In this document: positions 34,871 to 42,423 of the stretch, one piece after another | How positions within the stretch are numbered: position 1 is the first letter of the stretch | How the letters are laid out: every line of letters starts with the position of its first letter | Assembly: GCA_900314575.1 (NCBI GenBank) | Contig: OMVS01000001.1 | Location: 36,711 to 100,710, forward strand | From: an uncultured Olsenella sp. | GTDB taxonomy: Bacteria > Actinomycetota > Coriobacteriia > Coriobacteriales > Atopobiaceae | Length of the DNA stretch: 64,000 nt | Reading direction: 5' to 3' | Notes under the pieces: model-generated | Database searches by the model: none | What the model was told of the DNA's origin: nothing | The model's input: the letters and a program-made list of their open reading frames with translations, nothing else | Program-made: the position numbers and the translations under genes

Positions 34871-35996
34871 CTTCGGCACCACGCTCAGGGTCACCGTCTT
34901 CGGCCAGTCCCACTCGGAGGGGATCGGCTGCGTCGTGGAGGGGCTGCCGGCTGGCTTCGGCGTCGACCTCGACGCCCTCGCTGCCTTCATGGCGCGTCGC
35001 GCGCCGGGCCAGGGACCCTGGTCCACCCCGCGCAAGGAGCCCGACGCCGTCCGAGTGCTATCGGGGCTCAACGTGCAGGGCGAGACGTGCGGCGCGCCGC
35101 TTGCCCTGGCGATCATGAACACCAACACGCGCTCGCGCGACTACGACAACCTCCTCGCGGTGCCGCGCCCAGGCCACGCCGACTTCACCGCGTGGGCGAA
35201 GTGGCACGGAAGCCAGGACGTCCCCGGTGGCGGGCACTTCTCCGGCAGGCTCACGGCCCCGCTGTGCGCGGCCGGTGGGATCGCGCTCCAGCTGCTCGAG
35301 GAGAAGGGCGTCCGCATCCGCTCCCACCTTGCGCAGGTGGGGTCCGTGCGTGACGAGCGCTTCTCGGCCCTCGACAACTCGCCGGAGTCGGCGCGCGCCC
35401 TGGCTTCGCAGATGGAGCGCCTGGCCACGGCGTCACCGCTGCCGACCATAGACCCCGAGGCGGGCCGGGCGATGCTCGACGAGATCGAGTCCGCGCGACG
35501 CGACCTCGACTCGGTCGGCGGCCTCGTCGAGTGCGTCTGCTGCGGCCTCCCCGCGGGGGTGGGGTCCCCCATGTTCGACGGCATCGAGAACACCATCGCC
35601 CGGGCGGCCTTCGGCATCCCCGCCGTCAAGGGCATCGAGTTCGGGGCGGGCTTCGGCGTCGCCGCGATGCGGGGTCACGAGGACAACGACCCCTACGTGG
35701 TACGCGACGGGCGCTGCGCCCCCGCGACGAACAACGCCGGCGGCGCCCTCGGCGGGATAAGCACCGGCGCCCCCATAGTCTTCCGCATCGCCATGAAGCC
35801 GACCTCGAGCATCGCCCGCGAGCAGGACTCGGTCGACCTCACCACGATGGAGCCTGCCAAGCTCAGAGTCCACGGCAGGCACGACCCCTGCGTGGCGGTG
35901 CGCGCCGTCCCCGTGAGCGAGGCCGTGTGCGCCCTCGCCGTCCTCGACTCCTGGCTGAGCTGGCCACCGGAGGGCGAGCCCCTCTCCCTCTCCTAG
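34860..35996 (+). CDS. aroC: Chorismate synthase
   Basis: FMN-dependent enzyme that makes chorismate from EPSP, the last shikimate step. The protein is 378 aa. It begins with FGTTLRVTVFGQSHSEGIG, continues with RPGHADFTAWAKWHG, GGGHFSGRLTAPL, the C-terminal GHEDNDPYVV, TNNAGGALGGISTG and the conserved Arg-rich GRHDPCVAVRAVPV. Start ATG 34860 lies within the end of aroA, with AGGAAGGGGG upstream, so the pair is coupled. Confidence 0.97.
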   Translation: MPSSFGTTLRVTVFGQSHSEGIGCVVEGLPAGFGVDLDALAAFMARRAPGQGPWSTPRKEPDAVRVLSGLNVQGETCGAPLALAIMNTNTRSRDYDNLLAVPRPGHADFTAWAKWHGSQDVPGGGHFSGRLTAPLCAAGGIALQLLEEKGVRIRSHLAQVGSVRDERFSALDNSPESARALASQMERLATASPLPTIDPEAGRAMLDEIESARRDLDSVGGLVECVCCGLPAGVGSPMFDGIENTIARAAFGIPAVKGIEFGAGFGVAAMRGHEDNDPYVVRDGRCAPATNNAGGALGGISTGAPIVFRIAMKPTSSIAREQDSVDLTTMEPAKLRVHGRHDPCVAVRAVPVSEAVCALAVLDSWLSWPPEGEPLSLS

Positions 35997-36037
35997 GCGC
36001 CTAAACGCCCTGACCCAACCCGACCGAAAGGCAACCC

Positions 36038-37183
36038 ATGAGCGACCTCCTCGAGATACGCAACCGCATAGACGCCATAGACGGGCAGATCCTGGACCTC
36101 TTCAAAGAGCGCATGTCCTGTGCGGCGGAGGTCGCCGAGTACAAACGCGGCACTGGCAAGCCCGTCTACGACGCGGCCCGCGAGCGCGACAACATCCAGC
36201 GGGCGGCCGATCGGGCCGGGGCAGGCCTCGAGCACTATGCGGCCGTCCTCGAGTCCCTTCTCATGGAGGCCTCCCGGGACGCCCAGTACCGCAGGCTCGG
36301 GAAGAGCAGCGCGGCCGCCACGACGGTCGCCGCGGCGCTCGCCTCCCAGCCCCCCTACTTCCCCGAGCGCGCCTTCGTCGCCTGCCAGGGGGTCGAGGGC
36401 GCCTACCAGCAGCTCGCCGTGGACCGTCTCTTCAAGCGCGCGAACATCGCCTATTTCGAGACCTTCGACGCGGTCTTCTCCGCCGTCGAGCGCGGGATCG
36501 TGAAGTTCGGCGTCCTTCCGATAGAGAACTCGACCGCCGGCTCCGTCAACCACGTCTTCGACCTTATGATGCAGCACGACTTCCACATCGTGAGGACCTG
36601 CCGCTTGAAGATCGACCACAGCCTCCTCGCCAAGCCCGGTCAGCGCAAGGAGGACGTCCACATCATCTACAGCCACCAGCAGGCGATAAGCCAGTGCGCC
36701 GACTACATCTCGACCTTCCCCGACGTGCGCGTGCACGTGACGGAGAACACGGCCATGGCCGCACGGATGGTGGCGGAGTCCGACCGCGACGACGTGGCCG
36801 CGCTCGCCTCGGCCGCCTGCGCCGACCTCTACGGGCTCGAGGTCCTCGAGCGCAGCGTCCAGGACCTGCAGAACAACTACACGCGCTTCGCCTGCATCAG
36901 CCGCGACCTCACCATCTACCCCGGGGCGGACCGCTCGACGCTCATGATCGAGACGAAGCACGAGCCTGGCGCCCTCTACAAGGTCCTGGCGCGCTTCTAC
37001 GCCCTCGACATCAACCTCGTGAAGCTCGAGAGCCGCCCCATCCCCGAGCGCGAGTTCGACTTCATGTTCTACTTCGACGTGGACTGCCCCGCCGCCGCAC
37101 CCGAGTTCCAGACCCTCATGAACTCGCTCTCCGACGTGTGCGAGGAGTTCCGCTACCTCGGCAGCTACACGGAGGTGCTCTAG
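36038..37183 (+). CDS. pheA: Bifunctional chorismate mutase / prephenate dehydratase
   Basis: Makes phenylpyruvate from chorismate. The protein is 381 aa in three parts: an AroQ-class chorismate mutase (about 1-90, LEIRNRIDAIDGQILDLF and VAEYKRGTGKPVYDAARE), prephenate dehydratase (about 110-285, ACQGVEGAYQQLA, VLPIENSTAGSVNHVFDLM and the catalytic NNYTRF) and a regulatory ACT domain (about 295-375, HEPGALYKVLARF, ESRPIPEREFDFMFYFDV) that binds phenylalanine in homologues. It follows aroC by 41 bp and is 2 bp from the next gene. Confidence 0.96.
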   Translation: MSDLLEIRNRIDAIDGQILDLFKERMSCAAEVAEYKRGTGKPVYDAARERDNIQRAADRAGAGLEHYAAVLESLLMEASRDAQYRRLGKSSAAATTVAAALASQPPYFPERAFVACQGVEGAYQQLAVDRLFKRANIAYFETFDAVFSAVERGIVKFGVLPIENSTAGSVNHVFDLMMQHDFHIVRTCRLKIDHSLLAKPGQRKEDVHIIYSHQQAISQCADYISTFPDVRVHVTENTAMAARMVAESDRDDVAALASAACADLYGLEVLERSVQDLQNNYTRFACISRDLTIYPGADRSTLMIETKHEPGALYKVLARFYALDINLVKLESRPIPEREFDFMFYFDVDCPAAAPEFQTLMNSLSDVCEEFRYLGSYTEVL

Positions 37184-37185
37184 AC

Positions 37186-38520
37186 ATGGCAGAGCAGCGC
37201 GCAGAGGGAACCCCGGCAGGCGAGGGGTGCGGACGGGAGCGCCCGACGGAGGACGGGGTCGTCTTCGGCCTCCTCGGACGGACGCTCGCGCACAGCTGGT
37301 CGCCCCAGATCCACGCCGCGCTGGGCAGCGTCCCCTACGCCCTCGTCGAGCGCGAGCCCGAGGAGGTGGAGGGATTCGTCCGGCACGGCTCCTGGCGGGG
37401 CCTCAACGTCACCATCCCCTACAAGAGGCGCGCCTTCGAGCTCGCGGACGAGCACACGCCGGCCGCCAGGCGCCTCGGCGTAGCAAACACCCTCGTCAGG
37501 TTGGCCGACGGCCGCATCCTCGCCGACAACACCGACCTCACCGGCTTCGCCTGGATGCTCGAGCGCTTCTGCGTGCGCGAGCTCTCGGCGCAGGACGCCC
37601 GCAGCGCCCTCGAGGGTCGCGAGGCGCTCGTCCTCGGGTCGGGAGGGGCCTCGCACGCGGTGGTCGCCGCCCTCGAGGACGCGGGGGCGCACGTATCCGT
37701 CATCTCGCGCTCGGGCGACGACACCTACGAGACCCTGGCGGAGCGCCACCCAGACGCCGCGCTCGTCTGCAACGCCACGCCGGTGGGGATGTTCCCCAGC
37801 TGCCCCGCCTCGCCCGTCCCGGAGGGCGACCTCGCCCGCCTGAGGGGCCTCGCCGGCGTCCTCGACGTCGTGTACAACCCCACGCGCACGGGCATCTGCC
37901 TCGCCGCGGAGCGCCTCGGCGTCCCCTCCGAGAGCGGCCTTGCCATGCTCGTCTCGCAGGCCTGCCGCTCGAGCGAGCGCTTCCTCGGCCGCGAGGTCGA
38001 CGACGCGCTCGCGGCCGGCGTGGAGCGAGACCTTCGCGCCCAGACGCTCAACGTCGCCCTCATAGGCATGCCGGGCTCGGGGAAGACCACCTGCGGCAAG
38101 AGGCTGGCGCGCCTCCTCAAGCGACCCTTCGTCGACCTGGACGACGCCTTCGGCCTCGACCACGGCATCTCCCCCGCCGCCTGCATAACCGAGCGCGGAG
38201 AGGCTGCCTTCCGGGCGCTCGAGACCGAGACGCTCTCGCGCTATGCGTCCCGCTCGAGCCTGGTCATCGCCTGCGGTGGCGGCGTCGTGACGCGGGAGGA
38301 GAACTACGCGCTCCTGCGCCAGAACAGCACAATCGTTGCGCTCGACCGGCCGCTCGAGCAGCTCTCGAGCAGGGGCAGGCCGCTCTCGGCGAGCAGGGGC
38401 GTGGAACGCCTCGCGCGCGAGCGCATGGGGCTCTACCGCAGCTGGGCAAACCTGGTGCTCGCCTGCACGGGTTCGGCCGCGGGGGACGCCGAGGCCATCC
38501 GGGACGCGCTCGGCCTCTAG
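37186..38520 (+). CDS. aroE/aroK: Fused shikimate dehydrogenase-shikimate kinase
   Basis: A 444-aa fusion of two consecutive pathway enzymes. Residues about 23-275 are shikimate dehydrogenase: GLLGRTLAHSWSPQIH, the catalytic Lys in NVTIPYKRRAF, the Asp in ADNTDLTGF, NADP loop GSGGASHAVV and CNATPVGM. Residues about 288-444 are shikimate kinase: Walker A GMPGSGKTTCGKRLA (from residue 294), DLDDAF, the shikimate-binding CGGGVV and the lid RGRPLS. All key residues look intact. About 22 extra residues precede AroE. Start ATG 37186, 2 bp after pheA. Channeling of shikimate is plausible but unproven. Confidence 0.93.
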   Translation: MAEQRAEGTPAGEGCGRERPTEDGVVFGLLGRTLAHSWSPQIHAALGSVPYALVEREPEEVEGFVRHGSWRGLNVTIPYKRRAFELADEHTPAARRLGVANTLVRLADGRILADNTDLTGFAWMLERFCVRELSAQDARSALEGREALVLGSGGASHAVVAALEDAGAHVSVISRSGDDTYETLAERHPDAALVCNATPVGMFPSCPASPVPEGDLARLRGLAGVLDVVYNPTRTGICLAAERLGVPSESGLAMLVSQACRSSERFLGREVDDALAAGVERDLRAQTLNVALIGMPGSGKTTCGKRLARLLKRPFVDLDDAFGLDHGISPAACITERGEAAFRALETETLSRYASRSSLVIACGGGVVTREENYALLRQNSTIVALDRPLEQLSSRGRPLSASRGVERLARERMGLYRSWANLVLACTGSAAGDAEAIRDALGL

Positions 38521-38601
38521 CGCGCCTTCCATACCACAACTCAGCAGGCGACAGGGCCCTCGACCGTCCACCGATGTGGGGCTCGGCTCCCCGTCACCAC
38601 G

Positions 38602-38618
38602 GTGCGCACTCGTATAAT
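38602..38618 (+). promoter_or_regulatory. Possible promoter (-10) and palindrome ahead of the EIIB-AroQ gene
   Basis: A perfect TATAAT lies at 38613-38618, and a GTGCGCAC palindrome at 38602-38609 sits just upstream of it. No good -35 is visible. If used, the EIIB-AroQ gene has its own promoter inside the aro cluster, separate from read-through from aroE/aroK. The 38,521-38,679 gap holds no other gene. Confidence 0.45.
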
Positions 38619-38640
38619 CGTAGTCGTTGGATACGATTTA

Positions 38641-38668
38641 GTACAGCTGCCAGTACAGCTGCCAGTAC
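38641..38668 (+). repeat. 12-bp tandem repeat in the presumed 5' leader
   Basis: The unit GTACAGCTGCCA occurs twice in a row and a third time partially (GTAC). It lies between the TATAAT and the presumed GTG start. Each copy contains the palindrome CAGCTG. The number of units could vary between strains. Confidence 0.85.
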
Positions 38669-38679
38669 GGGTGGGTCGC

Positions 38680-39657
38680 GTGGATAAGGACAAGATCGCG
38701 GAGCTGGTCATCGACGCCGTGGGCGGTGCCGGCAACATCAAGGCGAACGGCGTTTGCATGACCAGGCTGCGCCTCACGACGCGCGACCCCTCGAAGGTCG
38801 ACGACGCCTCCCTGCTTGCCATCCCCGGGGTCCTGGGCGTTCGCCATCGCGGTGGTGCCGGCGTGGAGGTGGTCTTCGGGCCTCGCATCGTCGAGGACGT
38901 CTGGCGCGCCTTCGTGGCAAGGACGGGGATCCCCCCGAAGGACGGCAGGACCTTCTTCGCCGGCGTGGGCGGACGGGTGGCGCAGCCCGTGGTGCACAGT
39001 CCCTCCACCGCCTCAGGCGGAAGGCCCAAGGCGGTGGAGGCCCCGTCCGCTCCCGAAAGGCCGGGTGGCGACTCGTCAGCCAAGGACGTCACGGAGGCGG
39101 CCCGCACCAAGGGAGGGGTGGTGAAGGTGGATAGCCAGGAGGACATCGCGGCGCTCGTGCAGCTTCTCGACGGCTCCGCGCCTGACGCGGGCGAGACGCC
39201 ACGGCCCCACGCCAAGGCTGCCCTCCTGGTCATCAACGGGCCCAACATCAACATGCTCGGCGTCCGCGAGCCCTCCATCTATGGCACGCACGACTACCAT
39301 TACCTCGAGCGCCTCTGCCAGAAGGCGGCGCGCGAGGCGGGCTTCGCCACCTGCGAGGTCTTCCAGTCCAACCACGAGGGCGACATCGTCGACAAGATCC
39401 AGGAGGCTCTCGGCGCCTTCGACGGCATCGTGATCAACCCCGCGGCCTACACGCACACCTCCGTCGCGATACTCGACGCGCTGAAGGCCGTCGCGCTTCC
39501 CGCGGTCGAGGTCCACATCTCCCAGGTCGACCAGCGCGAGGGCTTCAGGCGCATCTCGTTCGTGCGTCTTGCCTGCTTCGAGACGGTGGCCGGACTCGGG
39601 CTCGAGGGCTACGCCAAGGCCATCCGCGACCTCGCAGCACACATCGGCCTCGGCTAG
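38680..39657 (+). CDS. aroQ: PTS EIIB domain fused to type II 3-dehydroquinate dehydratase
   Basis: 325-aa fusion. Residues 179-325 are a complete type II dehydroquinase, which dehydrates 3-dehydroquinate: INGPNINMLGVREPSIYG (catalytic Arg/Tyr loop), FQSNHEGDIVD, NPAAYTHTSVAILDAL and EVHISQVDQREGFR (catalytic His). Residues 1-80 read as a glucose/beta-glucoside-type PTS EIIB domain: DAVGGAGNIKANGVCMTRLR with Cys26 at the phosphorylation site, then LTTRDPSKVDDASLLAIPGV and VEVVFGPRIVEDVWRAFV. A disordered Pro/Ser/Ala linker (about 81-178) joins them. No EIIC or EIIA domain follows. I chose the GTG at 38680 since it gives the normal EIIB start; a GTG at 38671 is possible. Upstream starts would precede the TATAAT. 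This is the only dehydroquinase in the cluster, so it should be the pathway enzyme. Confidence 0.88.
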   Translation: MDKDKIAELVIDAVGGAGNIKANGVCMTRLRLTTRDPSKVDDASLLAIPGVLGVRHRGGAGVEVVFGPRIVEDVWRAFVARTGIPPKDGRTFFAGVGGRVAQPVVHSPSTASGGRPKAVEAPSAPERPGGDSSAKDVTEAARTKGGVVKVDSQEDIAALVQLLDGSAPDAGETPRPHAKAALLVINGPNINMLGVREPSIYGTHDYHYLERLCQKAAREAGFATCEVFQSNHEGDIVDKIQEALGAFDGIVINPAAYTHTSVAILDALKAVALPAVEVHISQVDQREGFRRISFVRLACFETVAGLGLEGYAKAIRDLAAHIGLG

Positions 39658-39682
39658 TCCGCGCCCCCGCTAGGGCCGGCCG

Positions 39683-40282
39683 CTAGAGCCTGCGGCAGCG
39701 CCAGACGCTCCCCTCCGTCACGAGGACGTCGACGGGCACGTCGTGCTCGTCGTGCGGGAGCGGGTTGCTGCTCACCTGCATCGAGCGGACCAGGCCGATC
39801 TTCTCGCCCGGGTAGAAGGCCAGGAACTCGTCGTAGTAGCCAGCACCGTAGCCCACGCGGTAGCCCTCCCCGTCGAACACGAGGCCGGGGACGAGGCAAA
39901 CCGAGCCCACCATCTCGCCCGCCTCGAGGGGCCGCTCCCCCACCGGGGGCACGCGCATGCCCCGCGAGGCGAGCTCCACGCCGTCCGCCGACGCGACCTC
40001 GAAGAAGGAGAGGGTGGACGTCCTGGGCTGGAGATAGGGCAGCGCGACCCTCTTGCCCTGCGCGAGCGCCCGCTCGATGACGGGCCTGGTGTCCATCTCC
40101 TCGTGGAAGGGCACGTAGGCGAGGACGAGGCCCGCCTCGCGGTACTCGCGCACCATGCCCAGCATACGGACGACCGCACGGTCGACGCCTGCGGCCAGAC
40201 CCTCGGGGAAGTTCCTACACAGCTCGAGGTAGCTCGAGCGCAGGGCCGACTTGCTCGCGTTCTCCCCATAGGAGCTTGCCAT
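39683..40282 (-). CDS. 5-formyltetrahydrofolate cyclo-ligase
   Basis: Converts 5-formyl-THF to 5,10-methenyl-THF with ATP. The protein is 199 aa. The family pattern is visible in VLAYVPFHEEMDTRPVIE (substrate region), ALPYLQPR, and the signature GYGAGYYDEFL near residue 145, followed by LVRSMQVSSNPLPHDEHDVPVDVLVTE. The gene lies convergent to the aro cluster, 25 bp after it, and divergent to the metalloprotease gene. Confidence 0.94.
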   Translation of the reverse strand: MASSYGENASKSALRSSYLELCRNFPEGLAAGVDRAVVRMLGMVREYREAGLVLAYVPFHEEMDTRPVIERALAQGKRVALPYLQPRTSTLSFFEVASADGVELASRGMRVPPVGERPLEAGEMVGSVCLVPGLVFDGEGYRVGYGAGYYDEFLAFYPGEKIGLVRSMQVSSNPLPHDEHDVPVDVLVTEGSVWRCRRL

Positions 40283-40336
40283 GGGTCCCCCTTCCGACTC
40301 ACACTACGATACCGTATCAGAGTTGCGAAACGGGAA

Positions 40337-40364
40337 TTGATTCGCATTGAGACCATTTTAAGAT
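40337..40364 (+). promoter_or_regulatory. Promoter of the metalloprotease gene
   Basis: TTGATT (40337-40342), 16-bp spacer, TAAGAT (40359-40364) in an AT-richer stretch between two divergent genes. The start codon is about 70 bp downstream. Confidence 0.55.
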
Positions 40365-40432
40365 TCTACCTCGGGCGCGAGGGCAGGGCCCGGACGCGCG
40401 AGGACCGGAGGGGAGGCACTACCCTGGAAGCC

Positions 40433-41200
40433 ATGCGACCCGACGACTCCTACGTGCTCCGGCTCGACGGCATCAGCATCGAGGTGACTCGCAAGCGCGT
40501 CAGGAACGTCAACCTCAGGGTCCGTGCGGGCGGCGAGGTGCGCATGAGCGTGCCCCTGAGGACCTCCCGCGCAGCCGCGGAGGCCTGCGCCCGCGCTCAC
40601 CTCGCGTGGATACGTGAGAGGCGCGCCGAGGTCATCGCTCGGGAGGAGCGCCTCGCCACGGACGTCTCCGCCGGCGAGCTCGTCTCCGTGTGGGGGCGAC
40701 CCCGCACGGTCCGCCTCCGCGCGGACGGGGAGACGCCGTCGTGTGCCCTCGAGGGTGCGGAGCTCGTGCTCTCGGGGCCCTCGTGGCTCCTCGGCGACGC
40801 GAGCCGGGCCGTGGGGGCACGCCGCGGCCTCGTGGCCGACCTCCTCGCTTCCGAGCTCGCGCTGAGGCTGCCCGAGGTCCTGTCGGCATGCGAGTCCGAG
40901 GTCGGGAGGTGTGCGAGCGCGGTGTCGACGAGGTGGATGAGGACCCGCTGGGGCTCCTGCACCCCCAGGACCGGTCGCATCCGCCTGAACGTGGCCCTCG
41001 CCGAGCGAAGCCCCTCCTGCCTCGTGACGGTGGTGACCCACGAGCTCTGCCACCTCGCCGAGCCGAGCCACGGCCCCGCGTTCTACTCCCTCATGGACGC
41101 CCACTGCCCCGGCTGGCGCGCGGCCCAGGCCGAGCTCGACGCCAACCCGCCGCAGATGTTCGGCCCAACCGCGAAGTCCGCCCCAGGATCGGCCAGCTAG
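40433..41200 (+). CDS. YgjP-like M48 metallopeptidase (DUF45)
   Basis: 255-aa cytoplasmic zinc metalloprotease of the YgjP/WLM group. The metal-binding VVTHELCHLAEPSHGPAF (HExxH with the downstream His) lies in the last quarter, preceded by RTRWGSCTPRTGRIRLNVAL, the family signature. Substrates are unknown; the family includes the enzyme-like partners of restriction systems and SprT-like proteases, neither seen here. ATG at 40433 with GGAAG just ahead. trpS follows by 62 bp. Confidence 0.85.
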   Translation: MRPDDSYVLRLDGISIEVTRKRVRNVNLRVRAGGEVRMSVPLRTSRAAAEACARAHLAWIRERRAEVIAREERLATDVSAGELVSVWGRPRTVRLRADGETPSCALEGAELVLSGPSWLLGDASRAVGARRGLVADLLASELALRLPEVLSACESEVGRCASAVSTRWMRTRWGSCTPRTGRIRLNVALAERSPSCLVTVVTHELCHLAEPSHGPAFYSLMDAHCPGWRAAQAELDANPPQMFGPTAKSAPGSAS

Positions 41201-41262
41201 GCTTACCATAGAAGACCGTATGCGGGCGCGCAGACCGGCGCGCCAGGAGGATGGGAGCCAAC

Positions 41263-42315
41263 ATGCCCAACGAGGGAAGCTACGAGGCGGCCCTTCGCCG
41301 CTCAGACCAGATCCAGGCCGACATCGCTGCCGGCAAGACCGAGCCCTACGTGATGCTCACGGGCGACCGCCCGACGGGCCGGCTGCACCTGGGGCACTAC
41401 TTCGGCACGATCAAGGAGCGCGTGAGGCTGCAGGACGCCGGCGTGAGGACGAACATCATCATCGCCGACTATCAGGTCATCACCGACCGAGACACGACCG
41501 AGCACATCCGCGACAATGTCTACAACATGGTCATGGACTACCTCGCCTGCGGGATCGACCCCGACAAGACCATGATCTTCACGCACTCGGCGGTCCCGGC
41601 GGAGAACCAGCTCATGCTCCCCTTCCTCTCGCTCGTCTCCGAGGCCGAGCTGCAGCGCAACCCCACGGTCAAGGCCGAGATGGAGGCGTCGGGCCACTCG
41701 CTCACGGGTCTGCTCCTCACCTACCCGGTCCACCAGGCCTGCGACATCCTGTTCTGCAAGGGCAACATCGTCCCGGTCGGCCGTGACCAGCTGCCCCACA
41801 TCGAGGTGACCGCCAAGATCTCCCGCCGCTTCAACGAGCGCTACGGAAGGGTCTTCCCCGAGGTCAGCGGCCTTCTGACCTCGACGCCGCTCATCCCCGG
41901 CCTCGACGGGCGCAAGATGAGCAAGTCGTACGGCAACGCCATCTCGATCTCCATGACGGCCGAGGAGACGGCCAAGCTCATCAAGAAGTCCCGGACGGAC
42001 TCCGACCGGCACATCACCTTCGACCCCGAGGGGCGCCCCGGCGTCTCGGCCCTGCTCACGACCGCCGGCATCTGCACCGGCCGCGACCCGGAGGAGATCG
42101 CCGCCGAGATCGGAGACGGCGGCTCCGGCCAGCTCAAGAAGTACGTCACCCAGGCGGTGAACGACTACTTCGCGCCAATCCGCGAGCGCAGGCACCGCTT
42201 CGAGGCCGACCTCGGCTACGTGCAAGACGTCCTCCACGACGGCAACCGCCGCGCCAACGAGATAGCCGAGTCAACCCTGCAGGAGGTCCGCGAGGCCATG
42301 GGGATGGTCTACTGA
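41263..42315 (+). CDS. trpS: Tryptophanyl-tRNA synthetase
   Basis: Class I synthetase that charges tRNA-Trp, 350 aa. TGDRPTGRLHLGHYFG is the HIGH region, HQACDILFCKGNIVPVGRDQ is tryptophan-binding, and GRKMSKSYGN is the KMSKS loop. I chose ATG 41263; the ATG at 41251 directly abuts AGGAGG, too close for use, while 41263 has GGAG five bases in front. It is proximal to the aromatic cluster but clearly separate from it. Confidence 0.96.
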   Translation: MPNEGSYEAALRRSDQIQADIAAGKTEPYVMLTGDRPTGRLHLGHYFGTIKERVRLQDAGVRTNIIIADYQVITDRDTTEHIRDNVYNMVMDYLACGIDPDKTMIFTHSAVPAENQLMLPFLSLVSEAELQRNPTVKAEMEASGHSLTGLLLTYPVHQACDILFCKGNIVPVGRDQLPHIEVTAKISRRFNERYGRVFPEVSGLLTSTPLIPGLDGRKMSKSYGNAISISMTAEETAKLIKKSRTDSDRHITFDPEGRPGVSALLTTAGICTGRDPEEIAAEIGDGGSGQLKKYVTQAVNDYFAPIRERRHRFEADLGYVQDVLHDGNRRANEIAESTLQEVREAMGMVY

Positions 42316-42340
42316 CACGAGCGCCTGATCGCAGGGGCAC

Positions 42341-42385
42341 GAGGCGGGCCCAGGCACCGGACTTCCCGGCGCCTGGGCCCGCCTC
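42341..42385. terminator. Large convergent hairpin between trpS and the DUF815 gene
   Basis: A 15-bp perfect inverted repeat (GAGGCGGGCCCAGGC / GCCTGGGCCCGCCTC) with an inner CCGG/CCGG stem. It sits between two convergent genes and could terminate both directions, though no T run follows on either strand. Confidence 0.65.
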
Positions 42386-42423
42386 AGGTCGAGCGCGCTG
42401 CCGGCCCGACCGTACGCGGTCGG

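Noticed and set aside
38602..38679. Longer N-terminus for the EIIB-AroQ protein from an upstream start
   Set aside because: It would begin upstream of or on the TATAAT and pass through the tandem repeat; the EIIB domain normally begins near the GTG at 38680.
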